Source: a virus. From it: a DNA stretch of 44,858 bases. Of this stretch, positions 10,890 through 18,594 are shown piece after piece (the stretch's first letter is position 1; each line of letters opens with the position of its first letter). The stretch is from positions 1-44,858 of IMG/VR virus record IMGVR_UViG_3300044530_003214. One strand, given 5' to 3'. Both the position numbers and the translations under genes were made by a program. Under the pieces are notes generated by a model. The model made no database searches and was not told where the DNA came from. It saw nothing but the letters and a program-made list of their open reading frames with translations.

Positions 10890-10918
10890 TTGTTTTTTTA
10901 ATCAATTCATGTTATATT
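10890..10918 (+). promoter_or_regulatory. Sigma-70-type promoter for the RNase P RNA
   Basis: TTGTTT (10890-10895), a 17-base spacer, and TATATT (10913-10918) within CATGTTATATTATC. Transcription would start near 10925, just before the structured RNA. The same two hexamers and spacer occur before the heme-motif gene (minus strand, 39363-39391). AT-rich DNA yields chance matches, but the position supports it. Confidence 0.55.
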
Positions 10919-10950
10919 ATCTACAACTTGTTACAGAACTATAAAAAACG

Positions 10951-11325
10951 AAGATGGAAGCTTTCTCTTCCCCTCTAAATCTTAGTATGAAAGTATCCCA
11001 ACTAAGAGATATTGGAAAAAAAACTTGGGTGGCCCATAGCGGGTAAGTCTTTGTAGTGAAAAATCACGAATGGTGCAACGAGAACCATTGTTACACCCGA
11101 ATGTTAAGTAAGCCTTAGATTAGAAATAAATAGCCGACTTCTATTCTTGCAGACAAGGGAATAGACTAACTAAGAGTTTTAAAACATAAATTGATACTAA
11201 TTGATTTTGTAAATTGAATCTTTAAACATTGTAGTTTAAGGGTTTAACTTACTTTTTTATTGGATTGAATGAGGGAAGTTATGTTTAAACACAGAATATC
11301 TTATTCAATTATATATAATAAGCTT
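10951..11325 (+). ncRNA. rnpB: RNase P RNA (type A-like, compact and divergent)
   Basis: The 620-base gap contains no open frame but has the ordered elements of bacterial RNase P RNA, the ribozyme that removes tRNA 5' leaders. P2 pairs CTTCCC (10967-10972) with GGGAAG (11273-11278). P3 pairs TCTTAGT (10980-10986) with ACTAAGA (11001-11007). P4 pairs GATAT (11008-11012) with ATATC (11296-11300). P5-like ACTTGG/TTAAGT and P7-like CGGGT (11040-11044)/ACCCG (11095-11099) enclose the hairpins GTGA-AAAA-TCAC and AATGGT-loop-ACCATT. Conserved sequence also fits: GGCCCATAG (11031-11039), TCACGAATGGTGCAAC, GATTGAATGA (11263-11272; E. coli AGATGAATGA) directly before P2, and ACAGAATATCTTAT (11291-11304; E. 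coli ACAGAACCCGGCTTAT). The specificity domain looks much reduced. Ends are approximate; P1 may be AAGCTT (10958-10963) with AAGCTT (11320-11325). Group I intron and tmRNA readings fit less well. Confidence 0.75.
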
Positions 11326-11420
11326 ATTACACAATAATCTTTATATATAACAATAAACAAAGCTAAGTCGGCACTCGGTTTAATGTAATTTAAGATAAAA
11401 TTTGTCTCAAATTATATTTG

Positions 11421-11449
11421 TTGCAATTTGCTATTGGATTTTGTATATT
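11421..11449 (+). promoter_or_regulatory. Possible promoter immediately upstream of the DNA polymerase
   Basis: TTGCAA (11421-11426), a 17-base spacer ending in TTG (extended -10 like), and TATATT (11444-11449). The predicted start of transcription falls at or next to the ATG at 11457, which would make the mRNA leaderless. The polymerase start indeed has no clear Shine-Dalgarno. Confidence is limited by the AT-rich background. Confidence 0.4.
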
Positions 11450-11456
11450 TGAGCTT

Positions 11457-12791
11457 ATGTCTAAAACTATTTCAAATTATATGCAGCTTATGGAAATGTT
11501 TTCTGATCTAGAATCCGAAAGCACATTATACATCTCCTACAATGATGATATTTTGGACTTTACCGACAAAAGCAAGCAAGATGCCTATAGGTTGGTAATA
11601 TCGTCTAAAAAGGGCATTTATGAGATTCCTATGTCCAATCCATGGATGATGAATCTTTTTAACAGGGCTGCATCAAAAACTATATTTTCAGGCAACAAGA
11701 AGATATTGACTTGGAATTGGAAAAATTTTGTTTCTTTTTGTTTTGGAAGATTCAAAATAAAATTTGAATTTTTTTGTTCAATTATCGATTTGAAGATTAT
11801 TGAATCATTTTTTGGTTTACGACAAAAAAAGCCAGAAAATTTTAGCGAATGTTTAAGAAGGCTTAAATTTGTTTTGGATTCTGGGAAATGGCCACAATTA
11901 CAATCCATTTACAAAAGTGTTTATTTACCGCTAATGTTAGATGTTATACCAGCATTGGAATGTGTTGGGATATTAGATCAAGATAGGTTACATGCGTATT
12001 ATGAGATAAATGGTCAAGAAAATGGTCGTTTGTTGTGTTTTAATGCATACACAAAGGGATATGTTCCTCATGTCATAACACCAGATCAGAAGCTCGAATT
12101 TAAGCCATTAGATTTTGATCAAGTATTTTTATACTTTGATTTTAAGAGCATGGAAGTAAAAGTACTTCAATGGTTGTCTAAAGATCCAGAACTACAAAAA
12201 GTCTGTGAAAGTTCTGATGTGTACAGTTCTGTATATGAACTTATAACAAAAACATCTTGCGATTCGGAAGATAAAAGAAATCTTTGTAAACGATTCTTTT
12301 TACCAATTTTTTATGGGATGGGCGTAAATGCCATATCTGAAAATTTAGGACTCCCAGTAAAGGCAGCAGAATCAATAGTAGAAAGGGTAAAGAGTACATT
12401 TTCTGTGGCATACTCATGGATTGAATCATTTCAGAATAAGGCAAAAGAAGAACATGCTGTTTGTGATATTTTTGGTAAAAAAAGAATATTTTTAGAAAAA
12501 GAATATAAGGCTAGAAACTTCGTAGTTCAATCTCCAGCAGCAATATTTTGTTTAGAAAAACTTATACAATTATACAAAAGCTTGAATGGTAAAGCTAAAA
12601 TCGCTTATAATGTACATGATGGTTATATGCTTTATAGCACAAGAGATAATTTAAAGGATGTAATTTTAGAATCACAATCCGTTTTGCTTTCTAAAAGTCA
12701 TTTGTTCCCAGATATGAATTTAAATATTTCGTGTTATGCGGGAAGAAAATTATCAGAGCTAAAGAAAATTAACATTAACAAAAGAGAATAA
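11457..12791 (+). CDS. polA: Small family A DNA polymerase with degenerate exonuclease domain
   Basis: 444 residues from ATG 11457; a TTG 13 codons upstream in frame is a less likely start. The C-terminal half carries the family A palm and fingers. Motif A is YFDFKSMEVKVLQWLS (catalytic Asp). Motif B is KRNLCKRFFLPIFYG. Motif C is YNVHDGYML. Aligned to E. coli Pol I, the O-helix residue 762 is Leu rather than Phe or Tyr, and motif C has HDG instead of HDE. The N-terminal about 120 residues look like a shrunken 3'-5' exonuclease domain (IISYNDD-like strand, later FFCSIIDLKIIESFFG) lacking the DxE of exo motif I. It is followed 1 base later by another gene and then the replicative helicase, so this is the likely replicative polymerase. 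Proofreading may be supplied by the DEDDh exonuclease at 35525-36109. Confidence 0.87.
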   Translation: MSKTISNYMQLMEMFSDLESESTLYISYNDDILDFTDKSKQDAYRLVISSKKGIYEIPMSNPWMMNLFNRAASKTIFSGNKKILTWNWKNFVSFCFGRFKIKFEFFCSIIDLKIIESFFGLRQKKPENFSECLRRLKFVLDSGKWPQLQSIYKSVYLPLMLDVIPALECVGILDQDRLHAYYEINGQENGRLLCFNAYTKGYVPHVITPDQKLEFKPLDFDQVFLYFDFKSMEVKVLQWLSKDPELQKVCESSDVYSSVYELITKTSCDSEDKRNLCKRFFLPIFYGMGVNAISENLGLPVKAAESIVERVKSTFSVAYSWIESFQNKAKEEHAVCDIFGKKRIFLEKEYKARNFVVQSPAAIFCLEKLIQLYKSLNGKAKIAYNVHDGYMLYSTRDNLKDVILESQSVLLSKSHLFPDMNLNISCYAGRKLSELKKININKRE

Positions 12792-12792
12792 A

Positions 12793-13350
12793 ATGAAAAG
12801 TATTTGTCAGTCATTTCCGATCACATCTAAAGAATTTGACGAATTAAATAAAAGTTTTGGAAAGCTTTGTTATTATGCTGCTCATCAACTTCAAAAAAAG
12901 AATTGCAAAAATAATTACACTGATGATTTTGATGATATAAATCAAGAATTGCAACTTTCAATTATTAGGGCTGGATCTTATTACAAAAGACAAATTTATA
13001 TTGAGAAGTGTTTTGATAGCGTTTCTGATAAAAAATTCGATTTATTTATAGAAAAAATTATAAACAAATTAAAAGACTTGTGGCAAAATAGAACTCGCCA
13101 TGGTGCTAATAGACAAAAGTTTGGAATGAAGCAAGAAATCATTCTAGATAAAATTATTGAAAAATTTATTTCAAAAAGTAAAAGACCAAATAGAAATGCT
13201 GAACTTGAAATAGATACGAAATTTGCCACATACTGTAAGGCTATTGTTTGGAATGGTCAAAAAAGTATGGGCAAAAAAATAACCAGAGAAAAGGCCATTC
13301 GATCTGGCCAAGTTTCTCTATCTGAATTTGATTATCTTAATGGCGAATAA
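12793..13350 (+). CDS. Hypothetical protein with sigma-region-2-like segment
   Basis: 185 residues, basic and helical. The segment DDINQELQLSIIRAGSYY (about residues 48-65) resembles the region 2.2 pattern D-x-x-Q-E-x-x-x-x-L-x-x-A-x-x-x-Y of sigma-70 factors, but no region 4 helix-turn-helix is visible, so a transcription role is only a suggestion. The C-terminal half has the basic patch NRTRHGANRQKFGMKQ. It lies one base after the polymerase stop and before the helicase leader, which makes a replication accessory role equally possible. Confidence 0.6.
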   Translation: MKSICQSFPITSKEFDELNKSFGKLCYYAAHQLQKKNCKNNYTDDFDDINQELQLSIIRAGSYYKRQIYIEKCFDSVSDKKFDLFIEKIINKLKDLWQNRTRHGANRQKFGMKQEIILDKIIEKFISKSKRPNRNAELEIDTKFATYCKAIVWNGQKSMGKKITREKAIRSGQVSLSEFDYLNGE

Positions 13351-13363
13351 ATACAGTCAATGG

Positions 13364-13478
13364 AGAGTGGGGTAATAGATTGTCGGGAACTTATACATTA
13401 TAGATAATTTCAAATCCTAGTATTACAATCCTCCACTCTTTATTTTTAAAAGCCCTATTTACTCGGTGTGGGTTTTTT
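13364..13478 (+). promoter_or_regulatory. Structured leader with promoter and terminator-like hairpin before the helicase
   Basis: The 157-base gap holds three overlapping signals. A long-range stem pairs AGAGTGG (13364-13370) with CCACTCT (13433-13439) and GTAATA (13372-13377) with TATTAC (13421-13426). Inside its loop is TTGTCG (13380-13385), 17 bases, GATAAT (13403-13408), a candidate promoter. After it, AAAGCCC (13449-13455) pairs with GGGTTTT (13470-13476), followed by a T-run, like an intrinsic terminator. The helicase ribosome site AACAGGAGAT follows. Read-through from the polymerase operon could be attenuated here while the internal promoter restarts transcription; this is inference. 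Confidence 0.45.
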
Positions 13479-13507
13479 GTTAGTTTCCTAAACAGGAGAT
13501 AAACAAA

Positions 13508-15034
13508 ATGCGAGAGTTAACACCAGAAGAGCAAGACAAGTTAGAATCGCTCACAGACCCAGATGTAATAAAGTCAAAATTTTCATGGGATGATACATTT
13601 CAAAGAAAGCTTCTTAGCATGTTGCTTGTGGATAAGCACATGCTAGTTCAAAGCATCGACAAGTTAAAGCCTACCTATTTCAGTAATGAAGCACATGTTA
13701 TAATTTGCAAATTGCTTTTTTCTTTCTTTGAGAAATACAGAGAATGTCCAGACATAGATATTATTAGACAATCTTTAAGTGATCAGCTAAAAGATCGTGA
13801 TAGATCGATTCAACTCTATCATATAGCTGAATTGGAAGCGATATATGACTATTATGTTGCTGGGATTGAAACAAGAGAATACCTCTTAGATAAAGTTACT
13901 TATTTTGCAAAAGTTCAAGCAATCAAAGTTGCATTTCATGATTGTTTGCAAAAAATGTCAGAAGCTCCAGAAGACGAAAAGACATGGAGTTATGTTTACG
14001 AAAAAATGCGTGAGGCGATGAGTATAGATCGCAACTATGAGCCTGGTCTTGAATATTTTTTAAATATCGAAGAGATGTTTAAAAGAATGGAAAATCGGTT
14101 TGAAGGAAAGGAAAGATATACATCATCTTTTGAGTCCATAGACAATGCTTTAACTGGTGGTGGTTTATTTCATGGTCAGATTGGATCATGGATTGGTTTG
14201 CCTGGAACTGGCAAAAGCTTGGCATTGGTAAAGGCTGCTGTCGCAAATGTTTTATTGGGTCATAAAGTTTTGTACTTAACGATGGAAATGGATGAGGTTG
14301 GAATTGCCCAAAGGTTTACTTCGCAATTCGCCAAAATAGATATAAATCTTTTGCGAACATCCAAAGAAGAGGTAAAAAGAACACTCGCTGAATTTTCTCA
14401 AGATAAAGAGGAGAAAAATCTATTAATTGTTAAGCAATTTGCTGGTGGCTCGATAGATGTGAATGGTGTTAGGGCATTTTGCTCACAACTTGAAGTTAGG
14501 GGTTGGAAGCCAGGGCTTATAATAATAGATTATGTAGGTGAAATGAAAGATGATCCTAATGTTAAGAAATACGAGAGTGCGTACAAAATATTGAGAGATC
14601 TTAGAGGATTTGGTGTCGAAAAGCAGCATTGTACTTTGACTTGTGTGCAACCAAATCAGACTGCCGCAAAGCTTGAAATTTCTCAGTATATTGATGAATC
14701 AAACATAGGAACATCTTTTGATCAGTTTAAGCCATTAGATGCATTTTGGTCTATTAATCAGCAAACGATAGAAAAAGATGCAGAGGTTGGTCGTGGATTT
14801 GTGATAAAGCATCGAGATGGAAGATCCAGATTCCCGTTTAAAATGGGTTTTGATTATAGCATGGGAACTTTGGATATATTTGAAATATCGAAGGATAGAT
14901 ATAAACAACTTTTGAGTTCTGTGCAGCAAAAAAGATCTGAGGACATTGAATTTGACACATACTCAGTAGATAAAAAAAAGAAACCTTTTAAGAAAAATGA
15001 AAACAATAGTGTAATAGAAGCAGATGAGGAATAA
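13508..15034 (+). CDS. dnaB: DnaB/gp41-like replicative DNA helicase
   Basis: 508 residues. The N-terminal helical domain (residues 25-125) has the DnaB-type layout FQRKLLSMLLVDKHML and YFSNEAHVIICKLLFSFFEKY. The RecA-type motor has Walker A GLPGTGKS at 230-237, LYLTMEMDE, Walker B LIIIDYVGEM near 336-345, and a C-terminal KHRDGRSRFPF with the arginine residues expected for ring ATP sensing. It unwinds duplex DNA ahead of the fork as a hexamer, like T4 gp41. The ribosome site is AACAGGAG. A strongly acidic tail ends the protein. No primase gene is visible in this window. The next gene starts one base after the stop, within the same transcript. Confidence 0.92.
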   Translation: MRELTPEEQDKLESLTDPDVIKSKFSWDDTFQRKLLSMLLVDKHMLVQSIDKLKPTYFSNEAHVIICKLLFSFFEKYRECPDIDIIRQSLSDQLKDRDRSIQLYHIAELEAIYDYYVAGIETREYLLDKVTYFAKVQAIKVAFHDCLQKMSEAPEDEKTWSYVYEKMREAMSIDRNYEPGLEYFLNIEEMFKRMENRFEGKERYTSSFESIDNALTGGGLFHGQIGSWIGLPGTGKSLALVKAAVANVLLGHKVLYLTMEMDEVGIAQRFTSQFAKIDINLLRTSKEEVKRTLAEFSQDKEEKNLLIVKQFAGGSIDVNGVRAFCSQLEVRGWKPGLIIIDYVGEMKDDPNVKKYESAYKILRDLRGFGVEKQHCTLTCVQPNQTAAKLEISQYIDESNIGTSFDQFKPLDAFWSINQQTIEKDAEVGRGFVIKHRDGRSRFPFKMGFDYSMGTLDIFEISKDRYKQLLSSVQQKRSEDIEFDTYSVDKKKKPFKKNENNSVIEADEE

Positions 15035-15035
15035 C

Positions 15036-15518
15036 ATGGCAGAAGCACCAAATGAAAAGATTGTTGTAAAAGTAAATAATAAAGATCTAGTTCTAGATCC
15101 AGACAATATGATTTTTAATGAATTTACTTTAAGCAATTATATGGATAGAGAGTACGCTTGGATTGACTATTATGGAAAGCAATTAGAAATATCTAACAAA
15201 GAGCTTTCTATGGCAGAGCTTGCTTATGAAACAAAATTTAACGAGCTTTACATATCATTTAAAGACGAGGGCGGATCTGATGGTTATTGCAAAGCTAAAG
15301 CTCAATCAAATTCTGAATGCGTTAAGCTTTACGAGTACACTATCGACAGAAAAACCACGGTAGGTCTCATAAAATCGCATTTAAAGGCGTGGGATAAAAA
15401 TCATGACAATGCTCAAAATCGTGGCCATACTCTTAGAAAAGAATTAGATAAATTGAATAGAGATATATACGAAAAGAAAGATGATGGTCTTTGTAATGCC
15501 GAAGATTTATTAAAGTAA
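15036..15518 (+). CDS. UvsY-like recombination mediator (tentative)
   Basis: 160 residues from ATG 15036, chosen because GAGGAATAAC precedes it. The body has the order I associate with T4 UvsY. It runs from an N-terminal Trp-Tyr helix (YAWIDYYGKQL) through a Lys/Glu helix (EISNKELSMAELAYETKF), Y-x-S-F-K with GGSDGYCKAKA, and a long helix with LIKSHLKAWDKNHDNAQNRG, ending in a coiled coil. T4 UvsY loads UvsX onto gp32-covered single strands; both partner genes occur in this window. It directly follows the replicative helicase, so a helicase-loading or accessory role is the alternative. Sequence identity to UvsY is low and no catalytic residues exist to confirm it. Confidence 0.5.
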   Translation: MAEAPNEKIVVKVNNKDLVLDPDNMIFNEFTLSNYMDREYAWIDYYGKQLEISNKELSMAELAYETKFNELYISFKDEGGSDGYCKAKAQSNSECVKLYEYTIDRKTTVGLIKSHLKAWDKNHDNAQNRGHTLRKELDKLNRDIYEKKDDGLCNAEDLLK

Positions 15519-15532
15519 AAAGCGGAGAAAAA

Positions 15533-16033
15533 ATGAAAAAAAATATTAGATGGGTTGTTAAGGATGATATTAAAGAAATTGCGGAGATAGAAAAAAATTG
15601 TTTTTCTCACCCTTGGAATGAAAAAGATTTTATAGAATGTTTAAGTGATAAAAATAGGATATGTAAAGTTATAGAAGAAGAAAGTAAAGTTATTGGTTTT
15701 ATGGTATACGAATTAAAAAACAAAAAATTCGAAATTTTAAATATCGGAATAAAGCCAGAACTTCAAAAAAAAGGCTATGGAAAAGTACTGGTTTCTCAAT
15801 TAACCGATAAATTGCAAAATGGACATAGAACAGAAATAGATGTTTTAATTTGCGATAAATATTTAGAAGGTCATTTGTTTTTCAAAAAATTAGGATTTAA
15901 AGCCCTATGGATTGAAAAAGATTTCTTCTCAGAAAATAACGAAAAAAATGACGCTTATTTTTTTAACTATACAACAAAAAAAGAAATAATTCAAAAAGAA
16001 AGATGCATTTTGGAACAGAACGAAAAAGGATGA
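15533..16033 (+). CDS. GNAT-family acetyltransferase (RimI-like)
   Basis: 166 residues. The GNAT core is clear: IAEIEKNCFSHPWNEKDF (about residues 17-34), VIGFMVYEL, and FEILNIGIKPELQKKGYGKVLV with the acetyl-CoA pyrophosphate loop Q-x-x-G-x-G (QKKGYG, about 81-86). The catalytic-region arrangement and the CFSHPW motif are typical of RimI, the ribosomal protein S18 N-acetyltransferase. In a phage the target may be a host or phage protein. A ribosome site GCGGAGAAA precedes the start. The stop overlaps the region just before the dCMP deaminase start. Confidence 0.8.
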   Translation: MKKNIRWVVKDDIKEIAEIEKNCFSHPWNEKDFIECLSDKNRICKVIEEESKVIGFMVYELKNKKFEILNIGIKPELQKKGYGKVLVSQLTDKLQNGHRTEIDVLICDKYLEGHLFFKKLGFKALWIEKDFFSENNEKNDAYFFNYTTKKEIIQKERCILEQNEKG

Positions 16034-16035
16034 TT

Positions 16036-16473
16036 ATGAATTGGAATTTAAGATTTTTAAATTTAGCAAAACATGTTTCTGAGTGGAGCAAAGATCCATC
16101 CACACAAGTTGGTGCTGTTATTTTTGACGATAAAAACAGAATAGTATCAATTGGTTATAATGGTTTTCCAAAGAGCGTAGCCGATGATCCAAATAAATAC
16201 GCTGATAGAAATATAAAATACAAAATGGTTGTACACGCTGAAATAAATGCAATTTTATTTGCACAAAGAGATGTGTCTGGATGTTCCATAGCAACTTACC
16301 CTTTTATGCCATGTTCTAATTGTGCAAGTGTGATAATTCAATCTGGAATTAGCAATTGTATTGCTCCAAAAATTAAAGGCCAATTGGCAGAAAGATGGAG
16401 CGAATCATGTGAGCTTGCATCTAATATGTTTAGTGAAGCTGGAGTTGATTTGATTTTATACGATTTTGATTAA
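16036..16473 (+). CDS. Deoxycytidylate deaminase
   Basis: 145 residues from ATG 16036; AAAAGGA lies six bases before it, and an ATG two codons earlier overlaps the upstream stop. The zinc deaminase signature is complete: VVHAEINAI (catalytic Glu in HAE) and MPCSNCASVII (PCxxC). The N-terminal WNLRFLNLAKHVSEWSKDPSTQVGAVI fits dCMP deaminases, which convert dCMP to dUMP to feed thymidylate synthesis in the cytoplasm. T4 gene cd is the model. With the dNMP kinase at 30556 it indicates phage control of nucleotide pools. It converges with the minus-strand glycosyltransferase, overlapping by 4 bases. Confidence 0.9.
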   Translation: MNWNLRFLNLAKHVSEWSKDPSTQVGAVIFDDKNRIVSIGYNGFPKSVADDPNKYADRNIKYKMVVHAEINAILFAQRDVSGCSIATYPFMPCSNCASVIIQSGISNCIAPKIKGQLAERWSESCELASNMFSEAGVDLILYDFD

Positions 16474-17474
16474 TCTATTAGCTCCCAAACACTTATTTTG
16501 TTTTCACTATCTTTTCCTTTTTCCAATAATAAACCTTCTTCAATTTCTTTTTGATATATGTAAATTTGATCGTTTTTAATATTCCAAAGACCATAGAAAA
16601 AATTTTCTTCTCCGAATGCTGTAATGGTTTTGTTTTGATTTAAAAAAACAACACCTATATCTTTTATTGCATTTCCTTCCTTAAGTTTTAGCCAAGCTTT
16701 TTTTGTTGTTGGTAAATTTGGAAATTTAAAAACATTTAAAATATTTTCTATTCCAATGTTGTAATAAATGTGATGAGTGTGATGAAATCTTTGTCCTAAT
16801 AGGCTATGATCATAAATTCTATTGTCACCAGTCATGTAAGATGTTTTAACTGGGTGTATTTTCAATAATCTTAGGGCCAATCCAAGGCAATGATCACCCC
16901 AACCAGAAAGTAATTTTGTTCTATAATTAAAAACTTTTTTAACTATATTTGAATTTATCATCATTTGCATTGTTTTATTATTTAAACAAGATATTTCCCA
17001 TTCGTGTAATGGTCCTAAACCTCTTTTATACCAACAATTTTTTCCAATATATTCAGCAACTAAAAATTCTTCTTTTTGAAAATGATCTTGTATTTCCCCG
17101 CAAGCATATGTTGGAAATTCTTCATTGAAGTCATCATTCAATGAATCTATAAGACCATCAACATTTGTTACTGAGTCTTCATCAATTGATATTAACCATT
17201 TGAAATTATCAACAGTATCTTGATCTAAATCTCTAAAATAACCATTTCTTTTAAATGATGGTTGATCATTTTCATAACGAACTATAGATATTTTTGTGTT
17301 TTCAGTTTGATATTTTTCTATGATATCTTCAGCAAAGCTATTTTCGTTTTTTGGACCAAGTAAGAATACACATTCTATTTTTTTAGATTTATTTTCTAAG
17401 CAATATTCTAAAAAATTTTCTAATCTTTTTTTACCTTTTTCTGTTGCCAAGACAACAAATTTAGCATCATTCAT
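16470..17474 (-). CDS. Putative GT-A glycosyltransferase
   Basis: 334 residues. The first part has the GT-A layout: FVVLATEKGKKRLENFLEYC, a donor-side strand KIECVFLLGPK, and FKWLISIDEDSVTN (about residues 92-105) with DED as the probable metal-binding triad. RTKLLSGWGDHCLGLALRLL (around residue 190) resembles the acceptor-side W-x-E/D-D-x-x-x-G motif of Fringe-type enzymes. It starts one base after the stop of the UDP-galactopyranose mutase, so both are probably one operon. UDP-galactofuranose may therefore be its donor, which is inference. The last 100 residues (AWLKLKEGNAIKDIGVVFL onwards) look like a small beta-rich add-on. Confidence 0.65.
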   Translation of the reverse strand: MNDAKFVVLATEKGKKRLENFLEYCLENKSKKIECVFLLGPKNENSFAEDIIEKYQTENTKISIVRYENDQPSFKRNGYFRDLDQDTVDNFKWLISIDEDSVTNVDGLIDSLNDDFNEEFPTYACGEIQDHFQKEEFLVAEYIGKNCWYKRGLGPLHEWEISCLNNKTMQMMINSNIVKKVFNYRTKLLSGWGDHCLGLALRLLKIHPVKTSYMTGDNRIYDHSLLGQRFHHTHHIYYNIGIENILNVFKFPNLPTTKKAWLKLKEGNAIKDIGVVFLNQNKTITAFGEENFFYGLWNIKNDQIYIYQKEIEEGLLLEKGKDSENKISVWELID

Positions 17475-17475
17475 T

Positions 17476-18594
17476 TTAAATCTCCAAAAATTTATTACAT
17501 TTGCTTATTGCAGATGCCATAGTCGCATCTAGATCTAGGTACTTATATTCACCAAGTCTTCCACCAAATACTATATTTGATGATTTTATTGAATTGTATT
17601 TTTTATAAATATCTGAATTTTTTTCATTTCTAATAGGATAAAAAGGATCTGGGTTTTCTTTAAATGAAACTGGATGATCATAAGTTATTATGCTAATTTC
17701 TGATTCATTTTTTTTTGTATAATGCTTTGTTAATTCGCCATGTTTATAAAAATGTTTGTGTTCTATTGATCTTATGTATGGAACATCTTCATCGGCATAA
17801 TTTATAACGGCATTACCTTGAAAGTCGCCTTTGTATTCTTCTTTCGTAAATCTTAATGTGTTGTAATCAAGGTTACCAAATTCATAATCGTAGTATTCAT
17901 CTATTGGGCCAGTATAGATTATGGTTTTTGCCATAGATGATAATTTATCTTTATTTTTTATAAAATCAACATTCGTATCCACATCAATTCCATCAAGTAA
18001 CTTTTTGACAAAATTTGTATACCCATTTTTGGGAATACCCTGATATTTTGTGGTGAAATAATTTTCATCATATGTCAGTCTGATTGGAAGTCTTTGAATT
18101 ATCGATGTTGGTAATTCTTTTGGTTCTTTTAGCCATTGTTTTTTTGTATATCCATAAAAAAACTTTTTGTATATTTCTTCTCCGACCATTGATAAAGCCC
18201 ATTCTTCAAAGTTTTTGGGATTTTCAAATTTAATTTTCACATTTTCTAATTTCTCAATTGCTTCAGATGGTTTTTTTACGCCCCACAACTGATGCATGGT
18301 CATTAGATTGATTGGAAATGAATATATTGTTCCACCAGATAATACTTTTGGCCTATTGATAAATGGAATAAATTCTTCAAATTGATTTACAAAATTCCAT
18401 ATCTCAGAGCTATGAGTGTGAAAAATATGTGCGCCATAAGAGGAAACATAATAGTCTTGAAATGGCACATCATGGGCAGCACCAGCGATATGATCTTTCT
18501 TTTCAATTACTAAACATTTTTTGCCATGATCGGTAGCTCTTCTTGCGAAGGTAGATCCAAAAAAACCTGATCCAACTATAAGAAAGTCATACAT
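17476..18594 (-). CDS. glf: UDP-galactopyranose mutase
   Basis: 372 residues, full length for the family. The FAD dinucleotide-binding N-terminus is MYDFLIVGSGFFGSTFA, followed by CLVIEKKDHIAGAAHD and YGAHIFHTHSSEIWNFV, a hallmark of Glf. Conserved substrate-site segments INRPKVLSGGTIYSFPINL, FFYGYTKKQW, RLPIRLTYDENYF and GGRLGEYKYLDLDATMASA are all present. The enzyme interconverts UDP-galactopyranose and UDP-galactofuranose, using reduced FAD, in the cytoplasm. A glycosyltransferase gene follows directly. Its presence in a phage suggests galactofuranose is put on DNA, virion or a host glycan. It is divergent from the next plus-strand gene, with 29 bases between the starts. Confidence 0.95.
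   Translation of the reverse strand: MYDFLIVGSGFFGSTFARRATDHGKKCLVIEKKDHIAGAAHDVPFQDYYVSSYGAHIFHTHSSEIWNFVNQFEEFIPFINRPKVLSGGTIYSFPINLMTMHQLWGVKKPSEAIEKLENVKIKFENPKNFEEWALSMVGEEIYKKFFYGYTKKQWLKEPKELPTSIIQRLPIRLTYDENYFTTKYQGIPKNGYTNFVKKLLDGIDVDTNVDFIKNKDKLSSMAKTIIYTGPIDEYYDYEFGNLDYNTLRFTKEEYKGDFQGNAVINYADEDVPYIRSIEHKHFYKHGELTKHYTKKNESEISIITYDHPVSFKENPDPFYPIRNEKNSDIYKKYNSIKSSNIVFGGRLGEYKYLDLDATMASAISKCNKFLEI

Noticed and set aside
10951-11325. Group I intron or tmRNA
   Set aside because: A GACTA element and a CGGGT/ACCCG helix resemble group I cores, but no split gene, P1 or clear P7 partner is found. No tag peptide or alanine acceptor domain exists for tmRNA. The RNase P order of elements explains more of the sequence.
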